DNA of 64,000 nt from Amycolatopsis viridis (GTDB lineage Bacteria > Actinomycetota > Actinomycetes > Mycobacteriales > Pseudonocardiaceae). Below, one piece after another: positions 1 to 8,157 of this stretch. The position numbers and the translations under genes were made by a program. Numbering within the stretch: position 1 is the first letter of the stretch; every line of letters begins with the position of its first letter. The DNA lies in assembly GCF_011758765.1 (NCBI RefSeq), contig NZ_JAANOU010000001.1, positions 2,170,001-2,234,000 of the forward strand, given 5' to 3'. The notes beneath the pieces are model-generated. The model did no database searches, was not told where the DNA came from, and saw only the letters and a list, made by a program, of their open reading frames with translations.

Positions 1-1
1 A

Positions 2-691
2 CGGGAACTGGGCTGCGAGCTGCTGGAGCGCACCACCCGGTCGGTGCGGCTGACCCCGGCGGGCGAGCAGCTCTACGCGGACGCGCCCGGAGTGCTGGCC
101 ACCGCGGTCGCCGCGACCCGCCGGGCCTACGGCGCGGCGCGCGGCTCCCGCCGCCTGGTGGTCGGGTTCGCGCCCGGACTGACCGTGTCGCCCGCGGTCC
201 GGGCCTTCACCCAGGAGCACCCGCAGGTGGAGGTCGAGCTGCTGCACCTGCACTGGTTCGAACAGGCCGAGGCGCTGCGCGACGGCCGCGCCGACGTCGG
301 CTACCTGCGGCGCCCGTTCGACCCGGCCGGGCTGCACACCCTGCGGGTGGGCAGCGAGCCGAAGGTGGTGTGCCTGCCCGCCGCGCACCCCCTCGCCGCG
401 CGGCGCCGCGTGCGCTACGCCGACCTCGACGGCGTTCCGGTGATCGACGCGACCGACCGCCGGGTCACCACCATCGAGGAGAAGCTGGAGCTGGTCGCCG
501 CAGGACGCGGTTGTGCGATGGTGCCGCGCAGCGTCGCGCGCTACTACTCGCGCCCGGACATCGTGCACCGGACCATCGGCGACGCCGGGGAGTACGAGAT
601 CTGCCTCGCCGTCGCGGAGGAGAACCGGCGTCCGCACCTGGCCGACTTCGTGGCGGTGGCTGCCCGCACGCTGCCCGGACGACGGCGCTGA
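2..691 (+). CDS. LysR family transcriptional regulator (5' partial)
   Basis: The frame is open at the left edge. The first visible residues (RTTRSVRLTPAGE) are the end of the winged helix-turn-helix typical of LysR regulators, so about 45-50 N-terminal residues lie outside the window. The remaining roughly 215 residues form the periplasmic-binding-protein-like effector domain, with the usual VGFAPG opening of its first subdomain. The effector and target promoter cannot be told, because the usual divergent target gene would lie upstream of the window. The gene stops 44 nt before the response regulator, in the same direction. The family call is firm; the function is open. Confidence 0.85.
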   Translation, partial: RELGCELLERTTRSVRLTPAGEQLYADAPGVLATAVAATRRAYGAARGSRRLVVGFAPGLTVSPAVRAFTQEHPQVEVELLHLHWFEQAEALRDGRADVGYLRRPFDPAGLHTLRVGSEPKVVCLPAAHPLAARRRVRYADLDGVPVIDATDRRVTTIEEKLELVAAGRGCAMVPRSVARYYSRPDIVHRTIGDAGEYEICLAVAEENRRPHLADFVAVAARTLPGRRR

Positions 692-735
692 GTCCCGTTG
701 AGGTAACTCTCAGGAAACTGTGGCACCGTGGTGCC

Positions 736-1413
736 GTGCGAGTACTGGTAGTCGAGGACGAGGCGCCGCTGGCGGACGCGATCGCGCGCGGGCTGCGCCG
801 GGAAGGCATGGCGGTCGACGTCGCCCTCACCGGCGACGAAGGACACGAGAAGGCCAGCATCACGCGGTACGACGTGGTGCTGCTGGACCGGGACCTGCCG
901 GGGATGTCCGGCGACGACCTGTGCCAGGAGATCGTCGCTTCCGACGAGCTGACGCGCGTCCTCATGCTGACCGCCAGCGGCACGGTCTCCGACCGCGTCG
1001 AGGGGCTGTCCCTGGGCGCGGACGACTACCTGGCCAAGCCCTTCGCCTTCCCCGAGCTGGTCGCCCGGGTGCGTGCGCTGGGCCGCCGGGCCACCCCGGC
1101 CGCCCCGCCGCTGCTGACCGTCGGTGACGTCGAGCTCGACCCGGCCAAGCGCACCGTGCGCCGCGCGAGCGGGCCGATCGACCTGACCCGCAAGGAGTTC
1201 GGCGTCCTCGAGGTGCTGATGGCGGCCAAGGGCGCGGTGGTCAGCAGCGAGGAGCTGCTGGAGCGCGTGTGGGACGAGAACGCCGACCCCTTCACCACGA
1301 CGGTCCGGGTCACGGTGATGACCCTGCGCAAGAAGCTGGGCGAACCTGGGATCATCGAGACCGTGGTGGGATCCGGGTACCGGGTACGCGACACCGGCCC
1401 CGCGAAGGGGTGA
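736..1413 (+). CDS. OmpR/PhoB-type response regulator
   Basis: A DNA-binding response regulator of 225 residues. The receiver domain (about 1-115) shows the acidic pair E7/D8, phospho-acceptor D51 in LLDRDLPG, T79 and K101 in YLAKPFAF. The C-terminal half is a winged-helix domain ending in the family signature VGSGYRV. The GTG at 736 is chosen because it places VLVVEDE at the extreme N-terminus; the longer open frame upstream shows no homology. Its stop overlaps the GTG of the histidine kinase gene by four bases, so the pair is translationally coupled. It resembles CutR/TcrA-type regulators of actinomycetes; the stimulus is unknown. Confidence 0.9.
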   Translation: MRVLVVEDEAPLADAIARGLRREGMAVDVALTGDEGHEKASITRYDVVLLDRDLPGMSGDDLCQEIVASDELTRVLMLTASGTVSDRVEGLSLGADDYLAKPFAFPELVARVRALGRRATPAAPPLLTVGDVELDPAKRTVRRASGPIDLTRKEFGVLEVLMAAKGAVVSSEELLERVWDENADPFTTTVRVTVMTLRKKLGEPGIIETVVGSGYRVRDTGPAKG

Positions 1414-2549
1414 GCTCGCGCTCGGCACGCACGCCGGTCCGCAGCCTGCGTGCGCGCATCACGCTGCTCGCGACCGGGCTGGCGGCCGGGGTCAGCCTCG
1501 TGCTGCTGTGGCTGGCGTGGACGCTGGTCGGCGACGCCGTGTCCGCGGTGCCGCAGATGCCGCCGGGCACGGTGGTGCGCGTCGACGGGGTGGACGTGGA
1601 CGCCGCCGCGCTGGCGGCGCACCTGCGCGACCACGCGCGCGACAAGATGCTCCTCGCCGGGAGCATCGCGTTCTGCTGCGTGGTGCTGGCGACCGCCGTC
1701 CTGGCCTGGACGTTCACCTCGCGGGTGCTGCGGCCGTTGCGGGACATCACCGGCACCGCGCGGCGGTTGTCGGTCGAGTCGCTGGGCGAGCGCATCGGCG
1801 AGGTGGACGCGCGCGGCGAGCTGGCCGAGCTCGCGCAGACCTTCGACGCGATGCTCGACCGGTTGCAGGCGGCGTTCGAGGCGCAGCGGCACTTCGTCGC
1901 CAACGCCAGCCACGAGCTGCGCACGCCGCTGTCGGTGATCCGCACCGAGCTGGACGTCACCCTCGCCGACGAGCAGGCCGACACGGACGAGCTGCGCCGC
2001 ATGGCCGGCGTGGTGCGGGACGCGACCGAGCGGGCCAGCCAGCTGGTCGGGTCGCTGCTGCTGCTCGCCCGCACGGACGGCGCGGGGCTGGTGGTCAGCG
2101 AGCCGGTCGACCTGGCGGTGCTGGTGGACAGCGCGTGGCGGGCGGTGGCGGGCGAGGCCGACCAGCGCGGCCTGAAGACCACCTTCACCACCGAGCCGGC
2201 CTGGACGACGGGTGATCCGGCGCTGCTGGAGCGCATCGCGGGCAACTTGCTGGAGAATGCGGTGCGGCACAACGTCGACGGCGGCTGGATCGAGGTCACC
2301 ACCCAGCCCGGTGACCGGTGGTCGACGCTGCGGGTGCGCTCCTCCGGGGGGCTGGTGGACCCGGCCGCGGTGGGGGAGCTGTTCGAGCCGTTCCGCCGGG
2401 CCGGGGTGGCGCGCACCGCCCGGCACGGGGCCGGGCTCGGGTTGTCGATCGTGCGTGCGGCGGTCGAGGCGCACGACGGGCTGGTGCAGGCGGAACCGGT
2501 GGTCGGCGGGGGGCTGGCGGTCACCGTGCGGCTACCCGCGGCGCGCTGA
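1410..2549 (+). CDS. Sensor histidine kinase
   Basis: Membrane sensor kinase of 379 residues, partner of the preceding response regulator. It has a transmembrane helix near residues 18-40, a short extracytoplasmic loop of about 40 residues, a second helix near 81-101, a HAMP linker (VLRPLRDITGTARRL), a dimerisation helix with the phospho-accepting H168 in FVANASHELRTPLS, and a C-terminal ATPase domain with an N-box (LLENAVRHN) and a G-box (HGAGLGLSIV). The GTG at 1410 overlaps the upstream TGA. The sensor loop is too short for a dedicated ligand domain, so sensing through the membrane or a partner is likely; this is inference. Confidence 0.9.
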   Translation: MSSRSARTPVRSLRARITLLATGLAAGVSLVLLWLAWTLVGDAVSAVPQMPPGTVVRVDGVDVDAAALAAHLRDHARDKMLLAGSIAFCCVVLATAVLAWTFTSRVLRPLRDITGTARRLSVESLGERIGEVDARGELAELAQTFDAMLDRLQAAFEAQRHFVANASHELRTPLSVIRTELDVTLADEQADTDELRRMAGVVRDATERASQLVGSLLLLARTDGAGLVVSEPVDLAVLVDSAWRAVAGEADQRGLKTTFTTEPAWTTGDPALLERIAGNLLENAVRHNVDGGWIEVTTQPGDRWSTLRVRSSGGLVDPAAVGELFEPFRRAGVARTARHGAGLGLSIVRAAVEAHDGLVQAEPVVGGGLAVTVRLPAAR

Positions 2550-2563
2550 GTTACCGTGCTGCC

Positions 2564-3376
2564 ATGGTGCCTTCGATCCGGTTGAACAACGACGTCGAGC
2601 TACCCGCGCTCGGGTTCGGGGTCTACAAGCTGGCCGACGGCGACGTCGAGGCCGCGATGCAGGTGGCGATCGAGGCCGGGTACCGCAGCTTCGACACGGC
2701 GACGTTGTACGGCAACGAGCGGGGTGTCGGCGCGGCGGTGCGCTCGTCGGGCCTGCCGCGGGAGGACCTGTTCGTCACCACCAAGCTGTGGAACACCGAG
2801 CACGGCTACGACTCGGCGCTGCGCGCGTTCGACGGCAGCCGGAAGCAGCTCGGGCTCGACTACGTCGACCTCTACCTGATCCACTGGCCGGTACCGCGGC
2901 AGGACAAGTACGTGGAGACCTGGCGCGCGCTGGAGAAGATCCTCGCCGACGGCGGCGCCCGGGCGATCGGGGTGTCGAACTTCCAGGTCCCGCACCTGCA
3001 ACGGCTGATGGCCGAGACCGAGGTGGTGCCCGCGGTGAACCAGGTCGAGCTGCACCCCGGCCTGCAGCAGCCGGCGCTGCGCGCCTTCCACGCCGAGCAC
3101 GGCATCGTGACCGAGGCGTGGAGCCCGCTGGCCCGCGGCCGTCAGCTGGACAGCGAGGTGGTCACCACGGTCGCCCGCAAGCACGGCAAGACCCCGGCGC
3201 AGGTGGTGTTGCGCTGGCACATCGAGATGGGTCACATGGTCATCCCCAAGTCGGCGACGCCCAGCCGCATCCGGGAGAACATCGACATCTTCGACTTCGA
3301 GCTGGACGCACAGGACATCGCCGGGTTCGCGACCCTGGAGAGCGGTGACCGCCACGGCCCGCATCCCGAGGCGTGA
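2564..3376 (+). CDS. Aldo/keto reductase
   Basis: NADPH-dependent carbonyl reductase of the aldo/keto reductase superfamily (2,5-diketo-gluconate reductase-like), 270 residues and cytoplasmic. The catalytic tetrad is visible: D44 (FDTA), Y49, K74 (TTKLW) and H107 (IHWP). The NADP-binding end carries IPKSATPSRI. The gene follows the histidine kinase by 14 nt and may be read with it, although no functional tie is evident. The start is the ATG at 2564, which gives the usual N-terminus ending in LPALGFGVYKL. The substrate cannot be assigned from sequence. Confidence 0.9.
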   Translation: MVPSIRLNNDVELPALGFGVYKLADGDVEAAMQVAIEAGYRSFDTATLYGNERGVGAAVRSSGLPREDLFVTTKLWNTEHGYDSALRAFDGSRKQLGLDYVDLYLIHWPVPRQDKYVETWRALEKILADGGARAIGVSNFQVPHLQRLMAETEVVPAVNQVELHPGLQQPALRAFHAEHGIVTEAWSPLARGRQLDSEVVTTVARKHGKTPAQVVLRWHIEMGHMVIPKSATPSRIRENIDIFDFELDAQDIAGFATLESGDRHGPHPEA

Positions 3377-3378
3377 CA

Positions 3379-3393
3379 GTTCGTGCCACGAAC
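3379..3393. promoter_or_regulatory. MarR-type operator, copy 1
   Basis: A perfect palindrome with 7-bp arms (GTTCGTG-C-CACGAAC) lies 22 bp before the marR start codon. Two related palindromes flank the next promoter, so this is the likely autoregulatory site of the MarR protein. Confidence 0.6.
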
Positions 3394-3414
3394 TTTTGGT
3401 GATAGTCTGGGGAA

Positions 3415-3876
3415 ATGGGTGCTGGACCGGAGGGCGACCGGATGGGAATCGTGGCCGCGCTGGTGCGGTCGGCGTTCCTGGTCAACGCGGTGTATTCGGA
3501 ATCGGCCCGGGAGTGCGGCCTGACGATGCCGCAGGGGCAGCTGTTGTGCGTGCTGATGGCCCGGCCGTACGGCATGACGGAGCTCGGCGCGGTCCTGGGG
3601 CTGGCGAAGTCGAGCCTGACCGGGCTGGTGGATCGCACCGAGCGCAACGGCCTGGTGCGGCGCGAGCCGGATCCGCGGGACACCCGTGCCGTGCGGGTCG
3701 CGCTCACCGGCGAGGGCAGCAGGGTGGCCGGTGAGTTCTACGCCGAGACGTGCCGCCGCATCGGTGGATTGCCCGCCGGGCTCGGCGCCGCGGAGCGGGA
3801 CCAGCTCGCGGGCCTGCTCGGCCGCGTGGTGGTGGACAACGCGGTGCCCCCGGTCTTCCTGGAATCCGGCGCCTGA
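3415..3876 (+). CDS. MarR family transcriptional regulator
   Basis: Winged helix-turn-helix dimeric repressor of 153 residues. The recognition region MTELGAVLGLAKSSLTGLVD and the wing with R-D-P-R-D-T-R are typical of MarR. The ATG at 3415 is the first start after the operator palindrome at 3379. The luciferase-like oxidoreductase follows, separated by a 60-bp gap holding two more copies of the palindrome, so this protein probably represses both itself and that enzyme and releases on a small phenolic or electrophilic ligand. The ligand is not inferable. Confidence 0.9.
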   Translation: MGAGPEGDRMGIVAALVRSAFLVNAVYSESARECGLTMPQGQLLCVLMARPYGMTELGAVLGLAKSSLTGLVDRTERNGLVRREPDPRDTRAVRVALTGEGSRVAGEFYAETCRRIGGLPAGLGAAERDQLAGLLGRVVVDNAVPPVFLESGA

Positions 3877-3884
3877 TCCTTGCC

Positions 3885-3921
3885 GTTCGTATTACGAAAC
3901 ATTATAGTTCGCAGTACGAAC
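3885..3921. promoter_or_regulatory. MarR-type operators, copies 2 and 3
   Basis: Two palindromes occur in tandem: TTCGTA-T-TACGAA at 3886-3898 and GTTCG-CAGTA-CGAAC at 3907-3921. Their centres are about 22 bp apart (two helical turns). They share the TTCGT/ACGAA core with the site upstream of marR and lie just before the Shine-Dalgarno of the oxidoreductase, where repressor binding would block transcription. Confidence 0.6.
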
Positions 3922-3936
3922 TTCAAGGAGGCGTAA

Positions 3937-4851
3937 GTGTCCCGGCGCGATGTGGTTTTCGGAATCGGTGCCCACTCCACCGTGCAGGAGGCGGCGAGCC
4001 TGCGGCGCATGGTCGAGCGCGCGGATTCCGATGGGCTCGACCTGTTCTCGCTGTCCGACCACCCGTACCTCGGCAGCCGGCTGGACGCCTACGCGGCGAT
4101 CGGTTTCCTGCTGGGGCGCACCGAACGGATCGCCGGGCTCGCGAACGTCACCAACCTGCCGCTGCGGCCGCCGCCGATGCTGGCGCGCACCGTGACCTCG
4201 CTGGCCGCGCTGTCCGCGGACCGGATCGTGCTCGGGTTGGGTGCGGGCGGGCTGCCGGACCGGATCGCGGACATGGGCGGGCCGCGGTTCTCCCCGGCGG
4301 AGTCCGTGGAGGCGTTCGAGGAAGCGATCGTGCTGGTCAAGTCGCTCGCGGGCGGCGGCGAGCGGGTCACCCACGAGGGCCGGTACTACCGGGTGCACCG
4401 GATCGAGCCCGCGCCGGTGGCGGCGCCACCGGTATGGACCGGGTCGGCCGGGCCGAAGTCGCTGGCGGCGACCGGCCGCGTCGCGGACGGCTGGATCCCG
4501 GGCCGCGCGGCGGACTGGCTGAGCGAGCGGTACCGGAGGTCCCGGCCGGTGATCGACGAGGCAGCCGCCGCGGTGGGCCGGGACCCGCGGGAGATCCGGA
4601 CGGTGGTCAACTTCCCCGGGGCGATCACCGAGCGGCCCCTCGCCGCGACACGCGACGAGGAGGGCCGGTGGGTCGGCGGCAGCGTCGACCAGTGGATCGA
4701 GGAACTGACCGCCGCCGTGATCGAGCACGAGGTGTCGGGGTTCATCCTCTTCTCGCCGGGCCACGGTGCGCACGACGACGTGTCCCTCGGTCGCTGGGCA
4801 CGGGAGATCGTCCCGGCCGTTCGCGAGGCGGTCGCCGAGGAGCTCGGCTAG
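3937..4851 (+). CDS. LLM-class flavin/F420-dependent oxidoreductase
   Basis: A luciferase-like TIM-barrel oxidoreductase of 304 residues, using F420 or FMN. It shows the family opening VVFGIGAHS, the strand with LGLGAGGLPDRI, and the C-terminal region of F420-dependent enzymes. The GTG at 3937 is preceded by AAGGAGG six bases upstream, a strong ribosome site. It is the likely regulated target of the adjacent MarR protein, which hints at a role in detoxifying or reducing an electrophile or antibiotic. Substrate and cofactor are inferred only at class level. Confidence 0.85.
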   Translation: MSRRDVVFGIGAHSTVQEAASLRRMVERADSDGLDLFSLSDHPYLGSRLDAYAAIGFLLGRTERIAGLANVTNLPLRPPPMLARTVTSLAALSADRIVLGLGAGGLPDRIADMGGPRFSPAESVEAFEEAIVLVKSLAGGGERVTHEGRYYRVHRIEPAPVAAPPVWTGSAGPKSLAATGRVADGWIPGRAADWLSERYRRSRPVIDEAAAAVGRDPREIRTVVNFPGAITERPLAATRDEEGRWVGGSVDQWIEELTAAVIEHEVSGFILFSPGHGAHDDVSLGRWAREIVPAVREAVAEELG

Positions 4852-5302
4852 CGCCGGAGGGCTGCGGCGAGAACTCGGCCAGCACCTCGGGAGCCTGGAC
4901 GTGGGCGAGATGGCCCTGTGGTGTCCGGGTTCTCCGCCGAGTACGTGGCCGCGTTGCGGGAGAGCCCGGTGTGGCCGGTGCTGCGGCCGCTCGCGCACCC
5001 GCTCGCGACGGGACTCACGGCGATCAACGACGACACCCCAGGCGTTCGACCGGTACCGCGACCTCGACGTACGGTTCACGATCTCCACCGCGGTCGAGGT
5101 CGCCCTCGGCAGCGCGCAACGGTTCCAGCGCGTCCGTCCCGAACGGCCCGGACACCGGTTCGTAGGCGACCACCGAGCGCAGGTCCTGCCGTCCGGCCGC
5201 GGCGTCCAGCGCGATCAGCGCGCCATAGCTCCAGCCGAACAGGTCCACCTCGCCGCCCAGCGCGTCGAGGATGTGGTGCAGGTCGTCGACATGGCCGTCC
5301 GT
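4852..5302 (-). pseudogene. Alpha/beta hydrolase pseudogene with inverted middle segment
   Basis: Remnants of one alpha/beta hydrolase read in mixed orientation. On the minus strand, 5302 to about 5072 encodes the nucleophile elbow (DLFGWSYGALIALDAA) and following helices. The plus strand at about 4921-5071 encodes the next part (EYVAALRESPVWPVLRPL, then DRYRDLDV after a frameshift). On the minus strand again, 4918-4852 encodes the typical C-terminus QGHLAHVQAPEVLAE. So an internal block of about 150 bp has flipped, the stretch holding the catalytic Asp is lost, and the N-terminus is cut where the amidase stop lies. It cannot make a working enzyme. Confidence 0.75.
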
Positions 5303-6637
5303 TCAGAGTTGTTCGGCGATGGCCAGGAGGCGGTGCTCGGAGCCGGGCGGGCCGACGAGCTGCAGACCGACGGGCAGCTCGCCGGCCAGGCCGGCGGGTA
5401 CGGACAGGGCGGGCAGCCCGAGGACACTCCACGGGCTGGCCAGGGACAGCAACGCGGCTCGCACGTCGCCGACGGCCGAGGTGCGCGCGTCCACCGGCGG
5501 GGCGGGCAGCGGAACCGTGGGCAGGGCGAGGAAACCGTGGCGCCGGAGCAGGCCGAGCACGTCGGCGCGCACCCGGTCACGCAGTTCGCGGGCGCGGACG
5601 TACTCCCAGCCGCGGACCTCGCTGCCGGCGCGCAGGCGTTCGCGGACCTCCTCGCCGAAGAGCTCGGGTGCGGCTGCGAAGCGTTCCGCGTGCACGGCGA
5701 ACGCTTCGCTGCCTTGCAGGACCGGGTACGCTTCGCGCAGTTCCGCCACTCCCGGCACGGTGACCTCGGCGACTTCGGTGACTTCGGTGAGGTCACCCAG
5801 GCCGGCCCGGACCACCGCGGTGACTTCCGGCAGCGTGGGGTGGATCTGCTCCGGCGCCATCCAGGCCAGCGGAGTGGTCCCGGAAACGGGCCGGGTTCCG
5901 CTCAGCACCGTCCACAGCAGACGGCAGTCCGCCGCGGTGCGGGCCAGCGGGCCGACGGTGTCCAGTGACGGGGCCAGCGGGAGGACGCCGTGCAGGCTCA
6001 GCGCGCCGTGCGTGGGCTTGAGCCCCACAACGCCGCAGAGGGCGGCGGGGACCCGCACCGAGCCCCCGGTGTCGGTGCCGAGGGCGAGCGGCACCATGCC
6101 GGCCGCGACCGCGGCGGCCGATCCGCTGCTGGATCCGCCGGCCATGTGGCTGGGCAGGTGCGGGTTGCGGGTGGGGCCGCCGGCCGCCCGGTCACCAGTC
6201 GGGCCCAACGCGATCTCGTGCGTGGCGGTCTTGCCCAGCACGATCGCCCCAGCGGCACGCAGCCGCCGCACGCAGTCGGCGTCGTCGGCGGCCACCGCAC
6301 CGGCGAAGTGGCGGGACCCGGCGGTGGTCGGCAGGCCGCGCACGTCGATCAGGTCCTTGACGGCGATCGGGATGCCGTGCAGCGGCCCGCGGTCCACTCC
6401 GTCCGCCAGCTCGCGATCCGCCTGCTCGGCGGCGCGCCGCGCGCCGGCTTCGTCGACCGTGACGAACGCGTTGACGACCGGGTCCCACCGCTCGATCTCG
6501 GCGAGTGCGGCGGCGACCAGGTCACACGCGGTGAGCCGCCCGGCTCGCAGGTCCGCGGCCAGTCCGGCGACGGATCTGTGTGCGAACCAGCCCGCACCCG
6601 CGGGTGGGGCCGTCCTGGTCGGCAGGGATGACGACAC
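5303..6637 (-). CDS. Amidase (amidase signature family)
   Basis: Hydrolyses an amide, of the Ser-cisSer-Lys amidase signature superfamily; 444 residues, cytoplasmic. The triad is visible as K94 (IAVKDLID), the cis-Ser in the GGSSSGS loop near residue 169, and the nucleophile S193 in DTGGSVRVPA. The GTG at 6637 is preferred over upstream starts because GGAAGG lies just before it; longer versions run into the operator region. It is divergent from a LacI regulator with shared operators, so it is probably induced by its substrate or a related sugar or amide. The substrate is unknown. Confidence 0.88.
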   Translation of the reverse strand: MSSSLPTRTAPPAGAGWFAHRSVAGLAADLRAGRLTACDLVAAALAEIERWDPVVNAFVTVDEAGARRAAEQADRELADGVDRGPLHGIPIAVKDLIDVRGLPTTAGSRHFAGAVAADDADCVRRLRAAGAIVLGKTATHEIALGPTGDRAAGGPTRNPHLPSHMAGGSSSGSAAAVAAGMVPLALGTDTGGSVRVPAALCGVVGLKPTHGALSLHGVLPLAPSLDTVGPLARTAADCRLLWTVLSGTRPVSGTTPLAWMAPEQIHPTLPEVTAVVRAGLGDLTEVTEVAEVTVPGVAELREAYPVLQGSEAFAVHAERFAAAPELFGEEVRERLRAGSEVRGWEYVRARELRDRVRADVLGLLRRHGFLALPTVPLPAPPVDARTSAVGDVRAALLSLASPWSVLGLPALSVPAGLAGELPVGLQLVGPPGSEHRLLAIAEQL

Positions 6638-6656
6638 GCGGATTCCTTCCGTGACA

Positions 6657-6710
6657 CAAACGATTGAGTGCGAGTTGTTCACGCGCCCAAACGTTTGGGG
6701 AAATCGTTTG
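6657..6710. promoter_or_regulatory. LacI-family operators in a divergent promoter
   Basis: The amidase/lacI gap holds a perfect 14-bp palindrome CCCAAACGTTTGGG (6686-6699) with the central CpG of LacI-family sites, and a wider pair CAAACGATT (6657-6665) and AATCGTTTG (6702-6710) in inverted orientation. This spacing suits a LacI-family dimer or tetramer controlling both genes. Confidence 0.65.
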
Positions 6711-6769
6711 GGTAGTATCACTGGATCCGGGAGCCGACGTCAAGGGGCGGCACCGGCGAAAGGTGGGAA

Positions 6770-7801
6770 GTGGGCCGAGAGGAGCGGAAGCGGCCGGCGA
6801 CGCTGCGGACCGTCGCGCGAAGCGCCGGGGTCGACGTGTCGACCGTGTCCCGGGTGCTCAACGGGTCGCCGGAGGACGCGGCGCGCGCCGCGTCCCGGGA
6901 GACGGCCGAGGCGATCCGGGAGTGGGCGGCGCGGCTGGACTACCGGCCCAACCCGCACGCGAAGAGCCTGCGCACCCAGCGCAGCAACCTGGTGGGCGTC
7001 CTGGTGCCGCGGTTGTCCGACGTCGTCCTCGCCACCATCTACGAGGGCGTCGAGGACGCCGCCGCGGGGCACGGGCTGGCGACGTTCGTGATGAACAGCC
7101 ACGACCGGCCGGCCGAGCAGCGTGCGCGGACCGAGCTGGCGCTGTCCCGCCGGGTGGACGGGCTCGTCCTGGGCGACGCCCACCACGACGGTGTCTTCGC
7201 CGGCGAACTGGCCGAGCGCGGTGTCCCGTTCGTCCTGGTCAGCCGTCACGCCGGCGAGCACCCGGCGGTCACCTGCGACGATTACCGCGGCGGGCGGCTG
7301 GTGGCCGAGCACTTCCTCGCGCTGGGTCACCGCCGCGCCGCGGTGATCGCCGGAGAGCCGTTCGCGAGCACCGGCATCGACCGGACGGCCGGGTTCGCCG
7401 ACCGCTACCGCGAGGAAGGGCTCGACGTGGCGTCCGTCCACTCCGGATTCGACACCGTGGGCGGGCACCGGGCGGCCGAGCAGCTCCTCGCCGCGGATCC
7501 CCGGCCGACCGCCCTCTTCGCCGTCAACGACTTCGCCGCCATCGGTGCCCTCGGCGCCGTGCGCGACGCCGGTCTGCGGCCCGGTGCGGACGTCGCGGTC
7601 GCCGGGTTCAACGACATCCCGCTCGCCGCCGAACTGCCGGTGCCGCTGACCAGTGTCCGCTCCCCGATGCACGAGATGGGGCGGCGCGCGCTGGAACTGC
7701 TCGTGACAGTTCTCGACGGACAGCACCCGGAGTCGCAACGGCTGGAGCCGGAACTGCAGGTCCGGGCGTCCACCGCGGGTCAGGAGATCGTCACCAGGTA
7801 G
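6770..7801 (+). CDS. LacI family transcriptional regulator
   Basis: Repressor of 343 residues. The N-terminal helix-turn-helix (TLRTVARSAGVDVSTVSRVL, about residues 11-30) is followed by the hinge helix (NPHAKSLRTQRS) and a periplasmic-binding-like ligand domain containing LFAVNDFAAIGAL and VAGFNDIPLA. The GTG at 6770 gives the canonical short N-terminus. Its own promoter region carries three CpG-centred half or full sites, so autoregulation together with control of the divergent amidase is likely. The last 22 nt overlap the convergent small membrane gene. The effector is unknown. Confidence 0.92.
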   Translation: MGREERKRPATLRTVARSAGVDVSTVSRVLNGSPEDAARAASRETAEAIREWAARLDYRPNPHAKSLRTQRSNLVGVLVPRLSDVVLATIYEGVEDAAAGHGLATFVMNSHDRPAEQRARTELALSRRVDGLVLGDAHHDGVFAGELAERGVPFVLVSRHAGEHPAVTCDDYRGGRLVAEHFLALGHRRAAVIAGEPFASTGIDRTAGFADRYREEGLDVASVHSGFDTVGGHRAAEQLLAADPRPTALFAVNDFAAIGALGAVRDAGLRPGADVAVAGFNDIPLAAELPVPLTSVRSPMHEMGRRALELLVTVLDGQHPESQRLEPELQVRASTAGQEIVTR

Positions 7802-8088
7802 GGGACGACCAGCAGCACGACCGCCAGCGGCCAGTACACCCGCTTCGTCACGCGGCACTTCCGCGTGACGAGCGCGTTGAGGCCGAGGAACAGCGGCAGC
7901 AGGAGCAGCCACGCCCCGGCGGTGATCATCGCGATCGCGGTGAGCCCGTCGTCGACCAGGGTCGGGTCGATCGAGGCCCAGCCGAGCCGGTCCAGCACCG
8001 CCCACCCCAGGATCACCAGCAACCCGAGCGGCCACACCGCGACCACACCGAGGCCCGTGTTCAGCACCGCACCGACCACCCAGCCCAC
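7780..8088 (-). CDS. Small membrane protein, unknown function
   Basis: A 102-residue protein with three hydrophobic stretches (about residues 4-33, 48-70 and 84-100), probably an integral membrane protein. I recognise no family. It converges on lacI with a 22-nt overlap and starts just beyond the terminator of the fadA-fadB operon, so it must have its own weak promoter or depend on read-through. The hydrophobic pattern and the absence of an alternative gene on this strip support it as real, with moderate certainty. Confidence 0.55.
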   Translation of the reverse strand: MGWVVGAVLNTGLGVVAVWPLGLLVILGWAVLDRLGWASIDPTLVDDGLTAIAMITAGAWLLLLPLFLGLNALVTRKCRVTKRVYWPLAVVLLVVPYLVTIS

Positions 8089-8110
8089 GACTCACCCCGC
8101 ATATTTGACA

Positions 8111-8142
8111 GGCCCTCTCGCGGTAGGACGCGCGAGAGGGCC
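8111..8142 (-). terminator. Rho-independent-like terminator of the fadA-fadB operon
   Basis: A perfect 12-bp stem (GGCCCTCTCGCG and its complement) with an 8-nt loop lies 16 bp downstream of the fadB stop codon. No long T-run follows, as is common in actinomycetes. Confidence 0.75.
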
Positions 8143-8157
8143 TCCGGGTTGAGCTGT

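Noticed and set aside
4918..5763. Plus-strand 281-codon frame after the first luciferase-like gene
   Set aside because: Only its first 50 codons resemble a protein, and these belong to the flipped piece of the hydrolase pseudogene; the rest is antisense to the amidase.
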